Source: Lepas anatifera
Lineage: Eukaryota > Arthropoda > Thecostraca > Lepadidae
Direction: 5' to 3'
NCBI GenBank assembly: GCA_034440635.1
Contig: JAOTON010002228.1
Coordinates: forward strand, 100,001 to 164,000
Length of the DNA: 64,000 bases
The notes under the pieces are model-generated. The model made no database searches. It saw nothing but the letters and a program-made list of their open reading frames with translations, and was not told the origin of the DNA. The position numbers were made by a program, and so were the translations under genes. Positions 50,536-62,702 of this stretch are shown here, piece after piece (within the stretch, counting starts at the first letter, position 1; each line of letters begins with the position of its first letter).

Positions 50536-52945
50536 CGTTACGGGTGTGGGGGTAAGGAGCTCGAGCATAAGCGGATCCAGGACATCAGCATGGGGAGTAG
50601 GGACTAAACAGTTCGAGCATAGGCGGATCCAGGACATCAGTACGAGGGTGGGGCTAGGGAGTTAGAGCATAGGCGGATCCAGGACATCGGTACGAGGGTC
50701 GAGCTAGGGAGTTAGAGCATAGGCGGATCCAGGACATTAGTACGGGGATGGGGCTAAGCAGCTGAGCATTAGCGGATTCAGGACGTCAGTACGGGGTGAG
50801 ACTCGGAAGTTCCAGCATAAGCGGATCCAGGACATCAGTAGGGGGTAGGGGCTACGGAGTTCGAGCATAGGCGGATCCAGGATATTAGTACGGGGATGGG
50901 GCTAGGGAGATCGAGCATAGGCGGATCTAGGACATCTGTACGGGGGTGGAGATAAGGAGCTCGAGCATAGGCTGATCCAGGACATCAGTATGGGTGTGGG
51001 GCTAAGGAGCTCGAGCAGAGGCGGATCTAGGACATCAGTACGGCGGTGGGGCTAAAGGGCTTGAGTATAGGCGGATGAAGGACATCAGTACGGGGGTGAG
51101 GCTAAGGAGCTCGAGCATAAGCGGATCCAGGACATCAGCACGTGGGTAGGGGCTAAAGAGTTCGAGTATAGGCGGATCCAGGACATCAGTACGGGGGTGG
51201 GGCTAAGAAGCTCGAGCATAAGCGGATTCAGCTGATCAGTACGGGGGTGGGGCTCGGGAGCTCGAGCATAGTCGGATCCAGGACATCAGTAGGGGGTGGG
51301 GGCTAAGTAGTTCGAGCATAGGCGGATCCAGGGCAGTACCGAGGTTGGGCTACGGAGATCGAGCATAGGCGGATCCAGGACATCAGTAAGGGGGTGGGGT
51401 AAGGAGCTCGAGCATAGGCAGATCCAGGACATCAGTGTGGGGGGGGTAGGGGCTACGGAGTTCGAGCATAGGCGGATCCAGGACATCAGTAAGAAGGTGG
51501 GGTAAGGAGCTCGAGCATAGGCGGATCCAGGACATCAGTAGGGGGTAGGGGCTAAGGAGTTCGAGCATAGGCGGATCCAGGACATCAGTACGGAGGTGGG
51601 GCTAAGGAGCTCGAGCATAGGCGGATCCAGGACATCAGTACGTGGGTGGGGCTCGGGAGCTGGAGCATAGGCGGATCCAGGACATCAGTTGGGGTAGGGG
51701 CTAAGGAGTTCAAGCATAGGCGGATCCAGGGCAGTATAGAGGTGGGGCTACGGAGTTCGAGCATAGGCAAATCCAGGACATTAGTAGGGTGGTAGGGGCT
51801 AAAGAGTTCGAGTATAGGCGAATCCAGGGCAGTACGGAGGTGGGGCTACGGAGTTCGAGCATAGGCAGATCCAGGACACTAAGGAGCTCGAGCATAGGCG
51901 GATCCAGGACATCAGTGCAGGGGTGTGGCTCCGGAGCTCGAGTAAAGGCGGATCCAGGACATCAGTACGGGGTTGGGGCTAAGGAGATCGAACATAGGTG
52001 GATCCAGGACATCTGTACGGGGGTGGGGCTGAAGAGCTGGAGCATAGGCGGATCCAGGACATCAGTATGGGTTTGGGGCTAAGGAGCTCGAGCAGAGGCG
52101 GATCCAGGGCATCAGTACGGGGGGTGGGGCTAAGGGATTCGAGTATAGGTGGATAAAGGACATCAGTACAGAGGTGGGGCTAAGGAGCTCAAGCATAAGC
52201 GGATCCAGGACATCAGCACAGGGGTAGGGGCTAAAGAGTTAGAGCATAGGCGAATCCAGGACATCAGTACGGGGGTGGGGCTAAGGAGCTCGAGCATAAG
52301 CGGAGCCAGGATATCAGTACGGGGTTAGAGGCTAAGGAGTTTGAGCATAGGCGGATCCAGCATATCGGTACGGGGATGGGGCTAAGGAGATCCAGCATAG
52401 GCGGATCCAGGACATCTGTACGGAGGTGGGGCTAAGGAGCTCGAGCATAGGCGGATCCAGGACATCAGTATGGGTGTCGGGCTAAGGAGCTCGAGCAGAG
52501 GCGGATCCAGGACTTCAGTACGGGGCTGGGGCTAAAGGCTCGGGTATAGGCGGATCAAAGACATCAGTACGGGAGTGGGGCTCAGGAGCTCGAGCATAAG
52601 CGGATCCAGGACATCAAGGGGCTAAAGAGTTAAAACAGGTAGGGGCTAAAGAGTTAAAATATAAGCGGATCCAGGACATCAGTACGGGGGTGGGCCTAAG
52701 GAGCTCGAGCATAAGCGGATTCAGGACATCAGTACGTGGGTGGGGTTCGGGAGCTCGAGCATAGGTGGATCCAGGACATCAGTAGGGGTAGGGGCTAAGG
52801 AGTTCAAGCATAGGCGGATCCAGGGCAGTATAGATGTGGGGCTACGGAGTTCGAGCATAGGCAGATCCAGGACATATGTAAGGGGGTGGGGTAAGGAACT
52901 CGAGTATAGGCGGATCCAGGACATGAGTTCGGTGGTGGGGCTGAG
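50536..52945 (+). repeat. about 50-bp tandem array, copy B (largest, about 48 units)
   Basis: The same CATAGGCGGATCCAGGACAT / GAGCTCGAG unit as array A, all in one orientation, with G-run length variation, occasional shortened units and higher-order blocks (for example units without ACATC ending GGGCAGTA). It ends abruptly in the middle of a GCGCATGCGC block at about 52955. Confidence 0.93.
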
Positions 52946-52954
52946 GTCTCGAGC

Positions 52955-53305
52955 TGGGGCATAACTCGGTAACAAATAGGCTGAATTGGGTGAAAATCTG
53001 CAGGTATAGGTGAAATACCGTCGGAAAACCCATCATATTTTATATTGTATCTCCTTTCTTCTCGTCATGCCCGGTCTTTGCTTAACAAAACAAACATTAT
53101 GCGTGTGTTTATTTATTTGATGACATGAACAGAAGGCAAGCGTGGTGCCGTATGCAGAGACATGCTAATTTAGGAAAATATGCGCCTAGACAGGGGATTG
53201 AATGGAGCCATAATGAGAACACAAAACCTAAAACTCCAACATTGCGTTGTTATAAGTATCAAACTGCTGAAAAATCTCGCCTGTCAATCGAACTGTTTGG
53301 CTAAC
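52955..53305. repeat. GCGCATGCGC block (copy 3, 5-prime truncated)
   Basis: Begins at AACTCGGTAACAAATAGGCTG, equivalent to about 48428 of copy 2, and lacks the upstream two thirds that array B replaces. Confidence 0.85.
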
Positions 53306-54160
53306 GTACATTGTCACCGGCTTCTCCTGCGCCAGAGCGGCACCTGCCGAGGCCGCAGGCCGAGGTAGTAGTAGTTGTTGTCTGTTCTGAGGACTGGTAT
53401 CAGATACTTGAAACTTGCAGGGATGAAAGGCAGGAACCCATAAAAAATCCCGACGGCTGCAGATTTTCGAAATTTGCAAAAACTTTTCCAAAATTTTGGA
53501 TTATATTTTTATAAACTTTTATTTTTCTATTTTTCTATTTTTAGTTTACAGCTCTCAAACTTACACTCTTTTACACACAATCAATTACCAGTTGTTGCTC
53601 AAAGTTTGAAGCAAAAAATCCAAATTTGTACTTCCAAAATGATATTTTGAAACTTTTACCTCCAACTTGTAGTTAAATGCATTACCAAAGTTATAAGTTC
53701 GAAATATCTGAAGATATGATGCTAGGTGTTCCAAACTGGATTTTTACAGACAGAATGGACTGTGCATTACTGCATAGACACTTAACTGAACCAAAAACAG
53801 AATTTTGAAGGTCAGTTTTGGCCCTTTTCCAAAACATTGCAATTATGGCCTAAAATTTTAAAACCATATAACTTTCAAAATTCTGGACATTTTTGAACGC
53901 AGTTTTCTTTGGTGAGTTGGGTATTGTCATTACAACAACATTCAAAATGCAAATTTCTGAGTTAATGGGAAATATTTTTCTGCAAAATATACAATTTTTT
54001 TTGTTTTTTTTGGGAATTTAGGACTCCATATTTCCAAATTCTATTTTCCAAATTGGGACCAAAAAAAGCCCGGCTCAAGTTCTACAACCGTCTGCCTGAC
54101 CATACCCGCGCGTCTCCCATAGGTTTTGAGCTATATGATGATAAAGACTGAATTTGATGC
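53306..54160. repeat. block M, type 2 (copy 2)
   Basis: Near-identical to 46216-47090, including the hinge, a (GTA)(GTT) run and the same end. Confidence 0.88.
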
Positions 54161-54479
54161 GGTTTTCATAGGTTGTAATAGATTCATCACGTGATTAAGT
54201 GCCTTTATACTCAACTGAAATCTATGGCTCTCTCTATACTTGTAGTATGGGAGATTATGAGCTCTGCCGTTTTTGTTTCATGACGCTCCGATGACTAGTT
54301 CGCTACTGAGGGCCAAAATACTTCGGTCACCTTTTTCCCGCAGCAGGAGTGACGTCATTCTGCCCTTCTTGCATGGAGCTTGTGTTCTGCGGCGGTAGGC
54401 TGCAGCCGGTGAATGCATGCAAGAAAGGCATAACATTTCTATCCGAGTGCATGCAGCGGATCACTCGGCCGGCCGGTTG

Positions 54480-54765
54480 GCGGCCGTTCGGTAGGGTCCC
54501 GCTCGCGGTGGCGACTTGCGACGAATAAAAACAAAATGGTGGTCAGGAACTGGTATGCTTGTTTTGTTTGTTGTGATTTGTTTCTTTATGGGTGCCTAAA
54601 TCTTACTGTGTATGTGTGTGATACGTACGGTAAAAAGTGATGTGTTTTATGAGAGAGATAAGAGAGGCCCCACCACTTAAGCCTTCGGGCTTTTGCGTCA
54701 ATCTCTTTGTTATACCCGTCATATTGCTTCCGTCCAATAAAATTTAATCATCTATCCATAGGCGG
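54480..54765 (+). mobile_element. about 290-bp repeat with AATAAA tail (copy 2)
   Basis: Second copy of 39405-39742, ending CCAATAAAATTTAATCATCTATCC, directly followed by array C. Confidence 0.6.
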
Positions 54766-55290
54766 ATCCAGGATTGTCGATCGGAGGGGGCACCTCCGGG
54801 GGGGCGGCCATCCGGACCAGGGGGACGCCACTTTTGACCGGCAAAACCTATCAGGTGGGGCTAAGGAGCTCAAGCATAGGCGGATCCAGGACATCAGTAC
54901 AGGTATTGGGCTAAAGAGCTCGGGCATAGGCGAATCCATGACATCAGTAAGGTGGTGGGGCTAAGGACCTCGAGCATAGGCGGATCCAGGACATCAGTAC
55001 GGGGGTGGGGCTAAGGAGCATAGGCGGACCCAGGACATCAGTGCCGGGATGGGCCTAAGGTTTTCAATCATAGGCGGATCCAGGACATAAGTTCAGGGGT
55101 GGGGCTAAGGAGCTCAAGCATAGCCGGATCCAGGACATCAGTACGGAGGTGGGGCTAAGGAGCTCGAGCATAGGCGGATCCAGGACATCAGTACGGAGGT
55201 GGGGCTAAGGAGCTCGAGCATAGGCGGATCCAGGACATCAGTATGGGGGAGGGGCTAAGGGGCTCGAGTAAAGGCGGATCAAATATTTCC
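54757..55290 (+). repeat. about 50-bp tandem array, copy C
   Basis: About nine units of the array A/B repeat, entered through CATAGGCGGATCCAGGATTG and followed by the 55290-55690 junction segment shared with 40651-41080. Confidence 0.9.
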
Positions 55291-55690
55291 GAGAGGGGAG
55301 AAATCGTCCCGGGGAAGGGGTGTAATCCGGAACCGGAGGGCCTCGCTTTTGACCGGCAAAATCTATCAAGTGGACGCAAAATCCTTCCGATTGGCGCAGA
55401 TATTCGTATCTTAGGAGGGTGGGCAGTGGCATTTCAAGCGGCGTTATTAAATGTCTAAGGGGGCGCCGTGGCCATTTCAAGGGGCGCCGAGGGTCGATCA
55501 AGGGGGCACGTGCCCCTATACCCCCTCCCCCACCACCCTGAATTCACCTATTTTTTGAGCATCCTGATCATTGCTTTGAAACATCCTCCGCCTATGCCAT
55601 AGCTGTAGGACTTTTCACATGGGGGATTAAGCCCCCTAGCCTTGCCCCTTGTATCCGCCCCCGTGTTTACACATATAAATGATACATAAA

Positions 55691-56705
55691 TCTCGTTGCA
55701 TTCCGTTCCATGTTATCCAACCATACGAATGAGTGACAATCGGTCATGCAGATTTCGAATGTGGTCTTCAGGTCAATGAAAGGTCACTGCACATGCGCAG
55801 TGAAACTAAGTGTAACGGAGGCCATCTCAGCAACCTACTGGTCGATTTCCTTCAAATTTTGTGAACAAGATAATTACACGGAATAAAAACAAAAAAATTC
55901 AAATTGAAGTTGCACTGCTCTGCGCATGCGCAGTAGAAATTATTAAATTAAGCTTTAAAGTTGAGGATATTTCAGAGGAGGAAATGAACAGAGGAGAACC
56001 AACATGCTAAAATTTAGCATAACCTTTTTGTCACCCTTAATAACTACAAAGGTCATTGCGCATGCGCATTAGATTTTATGGTCATTGAGGCTATCTCGGG
56101 AGCCAATCGACAGATTTTGCTCAAACTTTGCGAGTAAAGCAGAATACTATCTGCTAATCCCAATTGGCGGCATTATGACGCTGTACTGTGCTGCACATGC
56201 ACTGTAGGAATTTTAAGGAATAATAGGCTATAAGGGATAATTTAGACCAGGAGACAAACACACAGCATACCAACATGCTTCAGCCAATTATAACGGTATC
56301 TTCGCTCTCATTCACTGCAGACGTTACTGCTCATGCGGACTAGGACATAGGGTTACCGAAGCTAACTCGGTAACAAATAGGCTGCATTGGGTGGAAATAT
56401 GCAGGTATAGGTGAAATACGGTCGGCAAATCCATCATAGTTTATATTGTGTCTCCTTTCTTCTGGTCATGCCCGGTCTTTGCTTAACAAAACAAACATTA
56501 TACGTGTGTTTATTTATGTGAGCACATTAACAGAGGGCAAACGTGGCACAGTGTGCAGAGACATGCTAATTTAGGAAAACATGGGCTTACACAGGGGATT
56601 GAATGGACTCATAATGAGAAAACAAGACCTAAAGTCCCAACATGGCGTTGGGATAAGTATCATACTACTGAAAACACTGGCCTGTCAATCGAACTGTTTG
56701 CCTAA
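55691..56705. repeat. GCGCATGCGC block (copy 4)
   Basis: Full-length, co-linear with 47741-48765. Confidence 0.87.
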
Positions 56706-57560
56706 CGTACATTGTCACCGGCTTCTCCTGCGCCGGAGCGGCACTTGCCGAGGCCGCAGGCCGAGGTTGTTGTTGTTGTTGTTGTCTGTTCTGAGCGCTG
56801 GTATCAGAGACCTAAAACTTTTGTGGATAGAAGGCACTTCCAAATGAATAAGCACCACGGTTGTCAATTTTCAAAATTTTCAAAATTTTGCCCAGAATTT
56901 TGCATTATGTGATTTTTAACTTTTATTTTTCTATTTTTTTGCTCATTCATCTACAGTATTCAAACTTGCACCCTTTTACATCAGGGAAATTTGTAGTTCA
57001 CACAAAAGTTTGAAAGAAAAAGTTATAAATTTAAGGCTCTAAATTAGCTTTTAAACTTTGCACCCTAAATTTGGCATAAAACTCATGCTCTAAACTATAG
57101 GCTCGAAGTATCTGAACCTACGGCAGTTCAGGTTCTAAGTCAAATATCCAATTATAGGTCTGTTTGTGCAGTTCTGCACAAACACAAAAACAAAATGGAA
57201 ACGGAAATTTGAGGGTCATTTTTGGCCCATTCCGTGAAGGTTTACATTTTCCAAAATATCATTCAAACCCTTATATCTTCCGATGTAATAGAAAAAATAT
57301 AGTTTCCATTTTAGATAATAAAAGAAAATAGCCTCCTTTATTATATATTTAGAGATAACAACTTTCAGACTGAAACTTTTTATTTTATAGGCAAAAATAA
57401 AATATAAGTTTTTAAATTTTTTATTTTCAGCCCCTGGTTTCCAGACCATGATAGCTACGGTATTGAACTTAACACGGCTGGATAGCAAACTTCGTTGCCG
57501 TCATTTTTCTCACTCATACCCCCCACTTATCTCTTATGGCGTCCGAGTTATAAGTCGTAA
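56706..57560. repeat. block M, type 1 (copy 3)
   Basis: Hinge followed directly by a (GTT)n run without the hairpin unit, then the type 1 body. At about 57560 the shared sequence ends and GC-rich DNA begins. Confidence 0.87.
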
Positions 57561-57564
57561 AAGC

Positions 57565-58700
57565 TGCGGTTGTGGTGTCGCGCTCGTCGGCGTCCTGATC
57601 CGCCGGGGACGAGGTCTCGTGGACCTACGGAGTGTGCGTATTCCGGGAAGGCTGATGAGGTCGGCCGGGCTGCGTCCCCCGTCGCAGGCGGCTGACTGCC
57701 GCGCTACTCCTGCCCGGCGGTGTCGCCGCCGGGGGCCGCGATGCCGCCTTCCTGGACGTCTGCCTGGGACGCGCCTATCCACCTGCTTCCGCTGTCTACC
57801 GCCCACCCATCTCTGTGACCAGGAGACGACACGACATCTCCTGGTGGTCTACCTTCTGGTTTTCTGCTGCCTGCCGCCCTCATCTTCCAGTTCCTACCGA
57901 TGGACGAGTCTGGTAGCTCGATCTACACGGACGTAGTACCGACCTCCTGCATGGACACAGCCTACCCGACTCGGCCCGCCAGCCTCTTCATACCGCCTGT
58001 GGCCTTCTCTCGCGTGGACACGCCTCGGAACTACTACTACGGGCATCCTCCCAACAACCGCCTGACCAGCGTACCGGAGGGCCGCAAGCGGCGGCAGTGC
58101 GGCGCCCGGGCTCTCCCGCCTGCAGGACCACATGCCGCAGCACCCACTGGTCGACTGGCCTACCTTCGAGTCGCAGGCTCGCTTACCGCTCGCAGGCTTA
58201 CCACTTGGTCAACGCCTCCAAGTATAGGCTCCCCTCCATCGGCACCAGGCGTCTGGATGGTGGCTCCGGGGCGAGGGAGGTGCCTGGACATTGAGTACAT
58301 GGACATACCAATGCATGGACATTGAGCTGCCGGAGGGCGTGACCGCTCACCTCTTACCGGGGCCCTGACCGGGTGGGCACTGACTTTTCCTTGCTGCTTT
58401 CGCCGCCGCTGCGTTGAGGCGGCGAACCCCCAGCATCGTCTCTGGTGGCCAAGGAAAAATTTGACATCTTCACCGGCCTGCCAGCCTCTTCATAACCCCT
58501 GTGGCCTTCTCTCGCGTGGACGCGCGCCAGATCTTCTGTTACCGGCGTCCTCTCAGCAACCGCCTGACCAACGTACCTAAGGGCCGCAAGCGGCGGCAGT
58601 GCGGCGCCCAGTCGCCCTACAGGACGACATGCTGCAGCACCCACTGGTCGACCGGCCTACCTTCGAGTCGCAGGCCAAACAGCACCCTCCGCTCGGGGCC
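57565..58700 (+). other. GC-rich segment with a duplicated exon-like stretch
   Basis: 57978-58115 and 58481-58610 are diverged direct copies. In the plus frame both give PASLFI.PVAFSRVD then, after a variable stretch, NRLT.VP.GRKRRQCGA. The surrounding composition is far more GC-rich than the neighbourhood. I do not recognise a family, and open frames on the other strand are comparable. It could be a captured gene fragment or a GC-rich repeat. Confidence 0.4.
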
Positions 58701-58754
58701 CCTCGCCAGACCTCCTCGATTTCTGATTTATGTTCTCAGAGTTTATCATATGAG

Positions 58755-59548
58755 CAGAGCTAGGCAAGTGCGCTCCTTAAGTGCGCTCTTGTGCTCTTGC
58801 GTACGTACGCACTGCCTTTTTAGGAACGCAAGAGCGCAGGATCGGAAAGTTTTTTTCCAACGAGCGCAAGTAAGAGGAGCGCACCGCCTAAATTTTGAAG
58901 CGCTCCTCATTGTATGAAGCGTGAACCCTGCACTGAAGAAATTGAACTACATAAAAGTATACACCTTTACAGCTTAACTGCATAATATACGGAAAAATGC
59001 ACATTCGCAGCGCCCTCTGTAGCCTATCCTTGCAACACAGAGGTGCACAACGTCTGGCGCAAGTATTGCCATGCTTGTTGGAAGTGTTTGTTACAGTATG
59101 TTACGTGAATATACTTGCAAATACCTATGCTTGAGTGGATTTCACGGATCAGTGTTGGTCATAGAAATAGTTATTTTGTTTTCGATGTCCATGCACTATC
59201 TAAGATTGAACATTTTCGTTAACCTTGTTGGATTGAACTAGTTTGTGCGGTGTACCTAACTCGCATTATTTCATTTTTTTAATAAAATGCGAAATTTTTC
59301 TTTTAATTTCTTTTTTTAAGAAGCTGAGTTAACTGTGGGGGAGAGGGGGCGAATTCCCTTGGTCAGTAGCGTTCGGCTCTGGACCCAGGTCAATTGCGGG
59401 TTAATAGTTTGGAACACAGGAACGCAGGAGCGCTAGCGCACCGAGTGAAAAAATTGAGGAGCGCTATTCCAGGAGAGCACTAACTGCGGCCGGAGGAACG
59501 CAGGAGCACTAACGCACCACCAAAAATCGAGGAACGCGCCCAGCACTG
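58755..59548. mobile_element. 794-bp hAT-like element with GAGCGC subterminal words
   Basis: Ends CAGAGCTAGGCAAGTGCGCT and, inverted, CAGTGCTGGGCGCGTTCCTC. The 8-bp flanks CATATGAG / CAAATAAG match at 6 of 8 positions, as an aged duplication would. GAGCGC/GCGCTC words cluster in both subterminal regions. No transposase. Confidence 0.7.
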
Positions 59549-59755
59549 CAAATAAGCTCTGAAACCATCAAAGCACTTATTTCGGAGGGCCTCAATAATA
59601 AATATTGGGGGCTCAAGAGCTAGTCTCGCATTCCCCAAGCCATGCGCTTGGCTTCAGGGCCCAGGAGCTGATCTCAGGGCCTCCAGAGTTGGTTTCTAGA
59701 GGCACAAAATCTTGCCCGGGGGCCCGGAATTTTTGAATAAAAATGTGACCAAAAA
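59549..59755. other. GGGGCCC-rich remnant
   Basis: Short degenerate repeats (GGGCCTC, GGGGCCCGG) similar in composition to 11085-11830. No gene. Confidence 0.45.
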
Positions 59756-59761
59756 ACGTAT

Positions 59762-60475
59762 TTACGATACCAAGCCTCTCCCAATTTCTCATTCCTGACA
59801 GCTGGCTGGTATTCGATTGCCTGAATCTGAAATATTCTGACCAGAAATGGCTCCGTTGAGAAGTTGGTATAGCTTCCCCTGTTTCAAGGTATTCCAGAAC
59901 TTACTGTCGTGAACGGTCCCACAGAACGTGGTGTGAAGCTGGTGGAAGATTTCGTGAGCCACCTAAAGGATAAAAATATGAAACAGTATCTTCTTTTATC
60001 AGTACCAGAGCTCTTAAATAGTTCGCAGAAGAATATGGAGAAGCACCTGCCTCACGACGTTCTCCAGCGATAGTTACTAGAGAAAGATTCGCCTCCGGAA
60101 TGCATTCATGTTCTGTCGGAATTTAGAGTACAAGGGTGCTGAATCATTTAATTTCAGGTCTTTTGTGGAATAACATGTATTTGTATTGCGCTACAAATAC
60201 ATCTGACAAGTAAATGCCTGCATGTTAAATCCCATCTACCGCTCTTATACGCACGCACATGCCACGCTTTCTTTACTGGTAGGTTATGCACCCCTTATAT
60301 CCCAATTTAACAAGGGGAGACTGCAACGCCGGGCGGCCAAAAGCGCCCGAAACATGAAATCTTTAACCGTTTTGAGGCGATCTTTCCCGCTGTCGTAGAC
60401 GCTTGGAATGTAGCTCATTGAAATCAGAATTGAATATATAATGGCAAAAAGTGGGTTCGAGTCTGAAAAGAAAAA
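59762..60475 (+). repeat. about 700-bp direct duplication, copy 1, with protein-like relic
   Basis: Closely similar to 62703-63420. In the plus strand a stretch reads GIPELTVVNGPTERGVKLVE then DFVSHLKDKNMKQYLLLSVPEL (about 59889-60015), resembling a recurring (N)DxxERGVxLIxxF...QKQYLLQVV motif I associate with uncharacterised invertebrate transposon proteins. Frames are broken soon after. Probably a dispersed element fragment. Confidence 0.55.
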
Positions 60476-60767
60476 GTTTGTTTGAACGACCCTAAGTTAA
60501 CAGTGTTGAACATCGAAAAACACATCAGATAGGCTGATGGCATAATTCCTTTTCGAGAAAAATCGGAACCAACCACCCTGCTGCCCAGGGCCCAGCAGCT
60601 GGTTCGCTCACTATGGGGAGGTGGGAGCAAAGATTTTATTGCTCGACAGACCTAGTGTAAACACCTTTTTCAAACAATTTCTTCGACCTTTGGGGGGCCA
60701 AAAGATAGTCTGCCCCCTTCCAGGGCTTTGGGTGGGGGGGGCATGACCGGAATGACATCCCCCTGCG
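60476..60767. other. no gene recognised
   Basis: Contains a G-rich stretch near 60730; probably an older MITE hosting the one at 60776. Confidence 0.4.
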
Positions 60768-60775
60768 TCTGTCAA

Positions 60776-60903
60776 CAGGGGCGGATGTAGGCCGACCGTA
60801 TGGGGTAAAACGTGAAAAACATGGTTTTTTAAGAAAATCGCCAAAAATTGGGCAGTTTGGGGGGCAAATGCCGTTTTTGCTCCCCCTCATGGATCCGCCA
60901 GTG
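60776..60903. mobile_element. 128-bp hAT MITE
   Basis: Ends CAGGGGCGGATG and, inverted, CACTGGCGGATCCATG. The 8-bp flanks TCTGTCAA (60768-60775) and TCCGTCAA (60904-60911) match at 7 of 8 positions. Confidence 0.82.
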
Positions 60904-61147
60904 TCCGTCAATGCTTTCATTTGTTGCCAAATTCAGCCCATGCTAAATGGCCGGGGCGCATTACCTGCCCGAGAGTGAGACCATCTATGGAACACCCTAG
61001 TTGCAATATTTCATTAATCTCGATATACGTAACATATTGCGAAAATGTAAAATTTCAGGTGAATAAAGGTGCTTCCATGCGACATCTCACGAGGTAAAAT
61101 GTGACCATTTCACGTTTGATTTTTGGTAATTTTAGAGCTCTTTGGGA

Positions 61148-61275
61148 GCAGGAGCCGGACCCTTTCTGACGGCTCCGGCTCCGGCTCCGGCTCCGATCAA
61201 AAGTGTTTCGGCGGCTCCGGCTCCGGCTTCGGGCAAAATGGTCGGCTCCGACCGGCTCCGGCTCCGCATCCCTGG
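61148..61275. repeat. (GGCTCC)n hexamer array
   Basis: Imperfect GGCTCC repeats ending in GGCTCCGCATCCCTG. The opposite-strand form recurs at 63748-63918 with the same CATCCCTG end, so this simple repeat is the tail of a dispersed element. Confidence 0.85.
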
Positions 61276-61279
61276 TTTT

Positions 61280-62201
61280 CTTGGTAGCTACTAAGAAAGA
61301 AATCATCTCCCTATTTTGAGGGTTTGAATTTAAGCTTTTCAGATAAATGAGTTTAGATTTTAAGAAAAGAGCCATTAAATACACTTTTTTACACTTTAAT
61401 GTGTGCGAAGTGAAATATATTGACACATCTAGTAGCTTTGGTATGTTATACTAAAAAGTATACTAGTCTGGCAATCCTACTACGGTTTTTACTGAGCCGC
61501 AACACTGTAAAAGAGAAACATGACAGGAACGAGCGAGAATAAAAACCAATGAAACGACATACGGGGTGAAGGAAGTTGGTTTGGGCAAATACGGAAACAA
61601 TAACGATAGTAGGAAAGATCGCACCTCAGAGCCGGATTATAGCCGCTGCTCAAGGCCTAAATGCAACACGTGCCGATTGCTCTAACAGTTGCACCCATGA
61701 GCGTCGAAAGCAGCATGGACGTGGGACGTGCTCCCCATTGGCTATTGGAAGACCAAGTGCCCCCTTGTCTCCTACATCCGCCAAGTGCCAACTCTTCCCC
61801 CCCTCTTTGCCGGACCACTCCTGTCCCCCGTAAAAATTCCCTGGCTACGCCTCTGACTCACCCCATTAAAACCCGTAAATGTGATTAAATTTTACCCAAA
61901 GTTATTGTAATTGGGCTGTTTATATATACAGTGCACTCGTCATAGGCGGATCCAGAATTGCCAGTCGGGGGGCGGTTGCTGACCCTGATCCGAAAACATC
62001 TATCCAAGCGAACTGAAAAGCAAGGAGGAACAGCCCCCTGCACAAGGGTGGTTACGGTAAACTTAAGAATTACGATATAAAACGATTCTGTGCACCTAAA
62101 ATTAATAGGTAATCGGTCAATCTAGCCGAATAATCTTATGTACAAGTGAGTTCCAGGCTAAGAATAGCCACATGTATTTTGTGGAGCGGTCTGATGAAGT
62201 A

Positions 62202-62233
<32 letters not shown>

Positions 62234-62700
62234 CTTTCCCTCTCTCCTCTGATGCCATATGACCTGAGCAGTTGATGCGTTGTTAAACTCCAAAAATTAT
62301 AATATTCTGTCTTAAACTATCTTCTGGAATTATGAACGGAATCTGACACAGTAGTAGCACGCACTTCATGCCATAAATGTCCTATATTCCATAATATGAC
62401 TCGCTGGTGAGCTCCGGGTCTTCTAAACAGACAGTTGTTGGAGACAACCTGTCCTGACAGCCACACGTAAACCAGCTTGCGCAATTCGAGATAATACTCC
62501 GGTATTGTGTAGAGGCGCTGAAGTCAATGTGCAAACGCAACTGTTATTTGTGACCAGAAAGTTATAATCTGCTTCGCAAATAAGAATCACGATGCCAAAG
62601 GTAAAAAGGCAGTGATACAGTACCTGGCCTAAACAGCAAAACCATCCACCTTTCAGTTAGGTAGGCTTAAGTTTCCGACAGAGGCTATGAAGAGCTCGGC
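61280..62700. other. no gene recognised; MITE-like end and simple repeat
   Basis: CATAGGCGGATCCAGAATTG at about 61941 resembles the hAT MITE termini, without a partner end. (AAAT)n at 62201-62231 follows GTGGAGCGGTCTGATGAAGT, possibly a retroposon tail. No coding sequence is supported. Confidence 0.45.
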
Positions 62701-62702
62701 TC

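Noticed and set aside
39889..52945. Regularly spaced repeats that could suggest a CRISPR array
   Set aside because: Units are contiguous tandem repeats without unique spacers, in clearly eukaryotic DNA, and derive from a MITE end.
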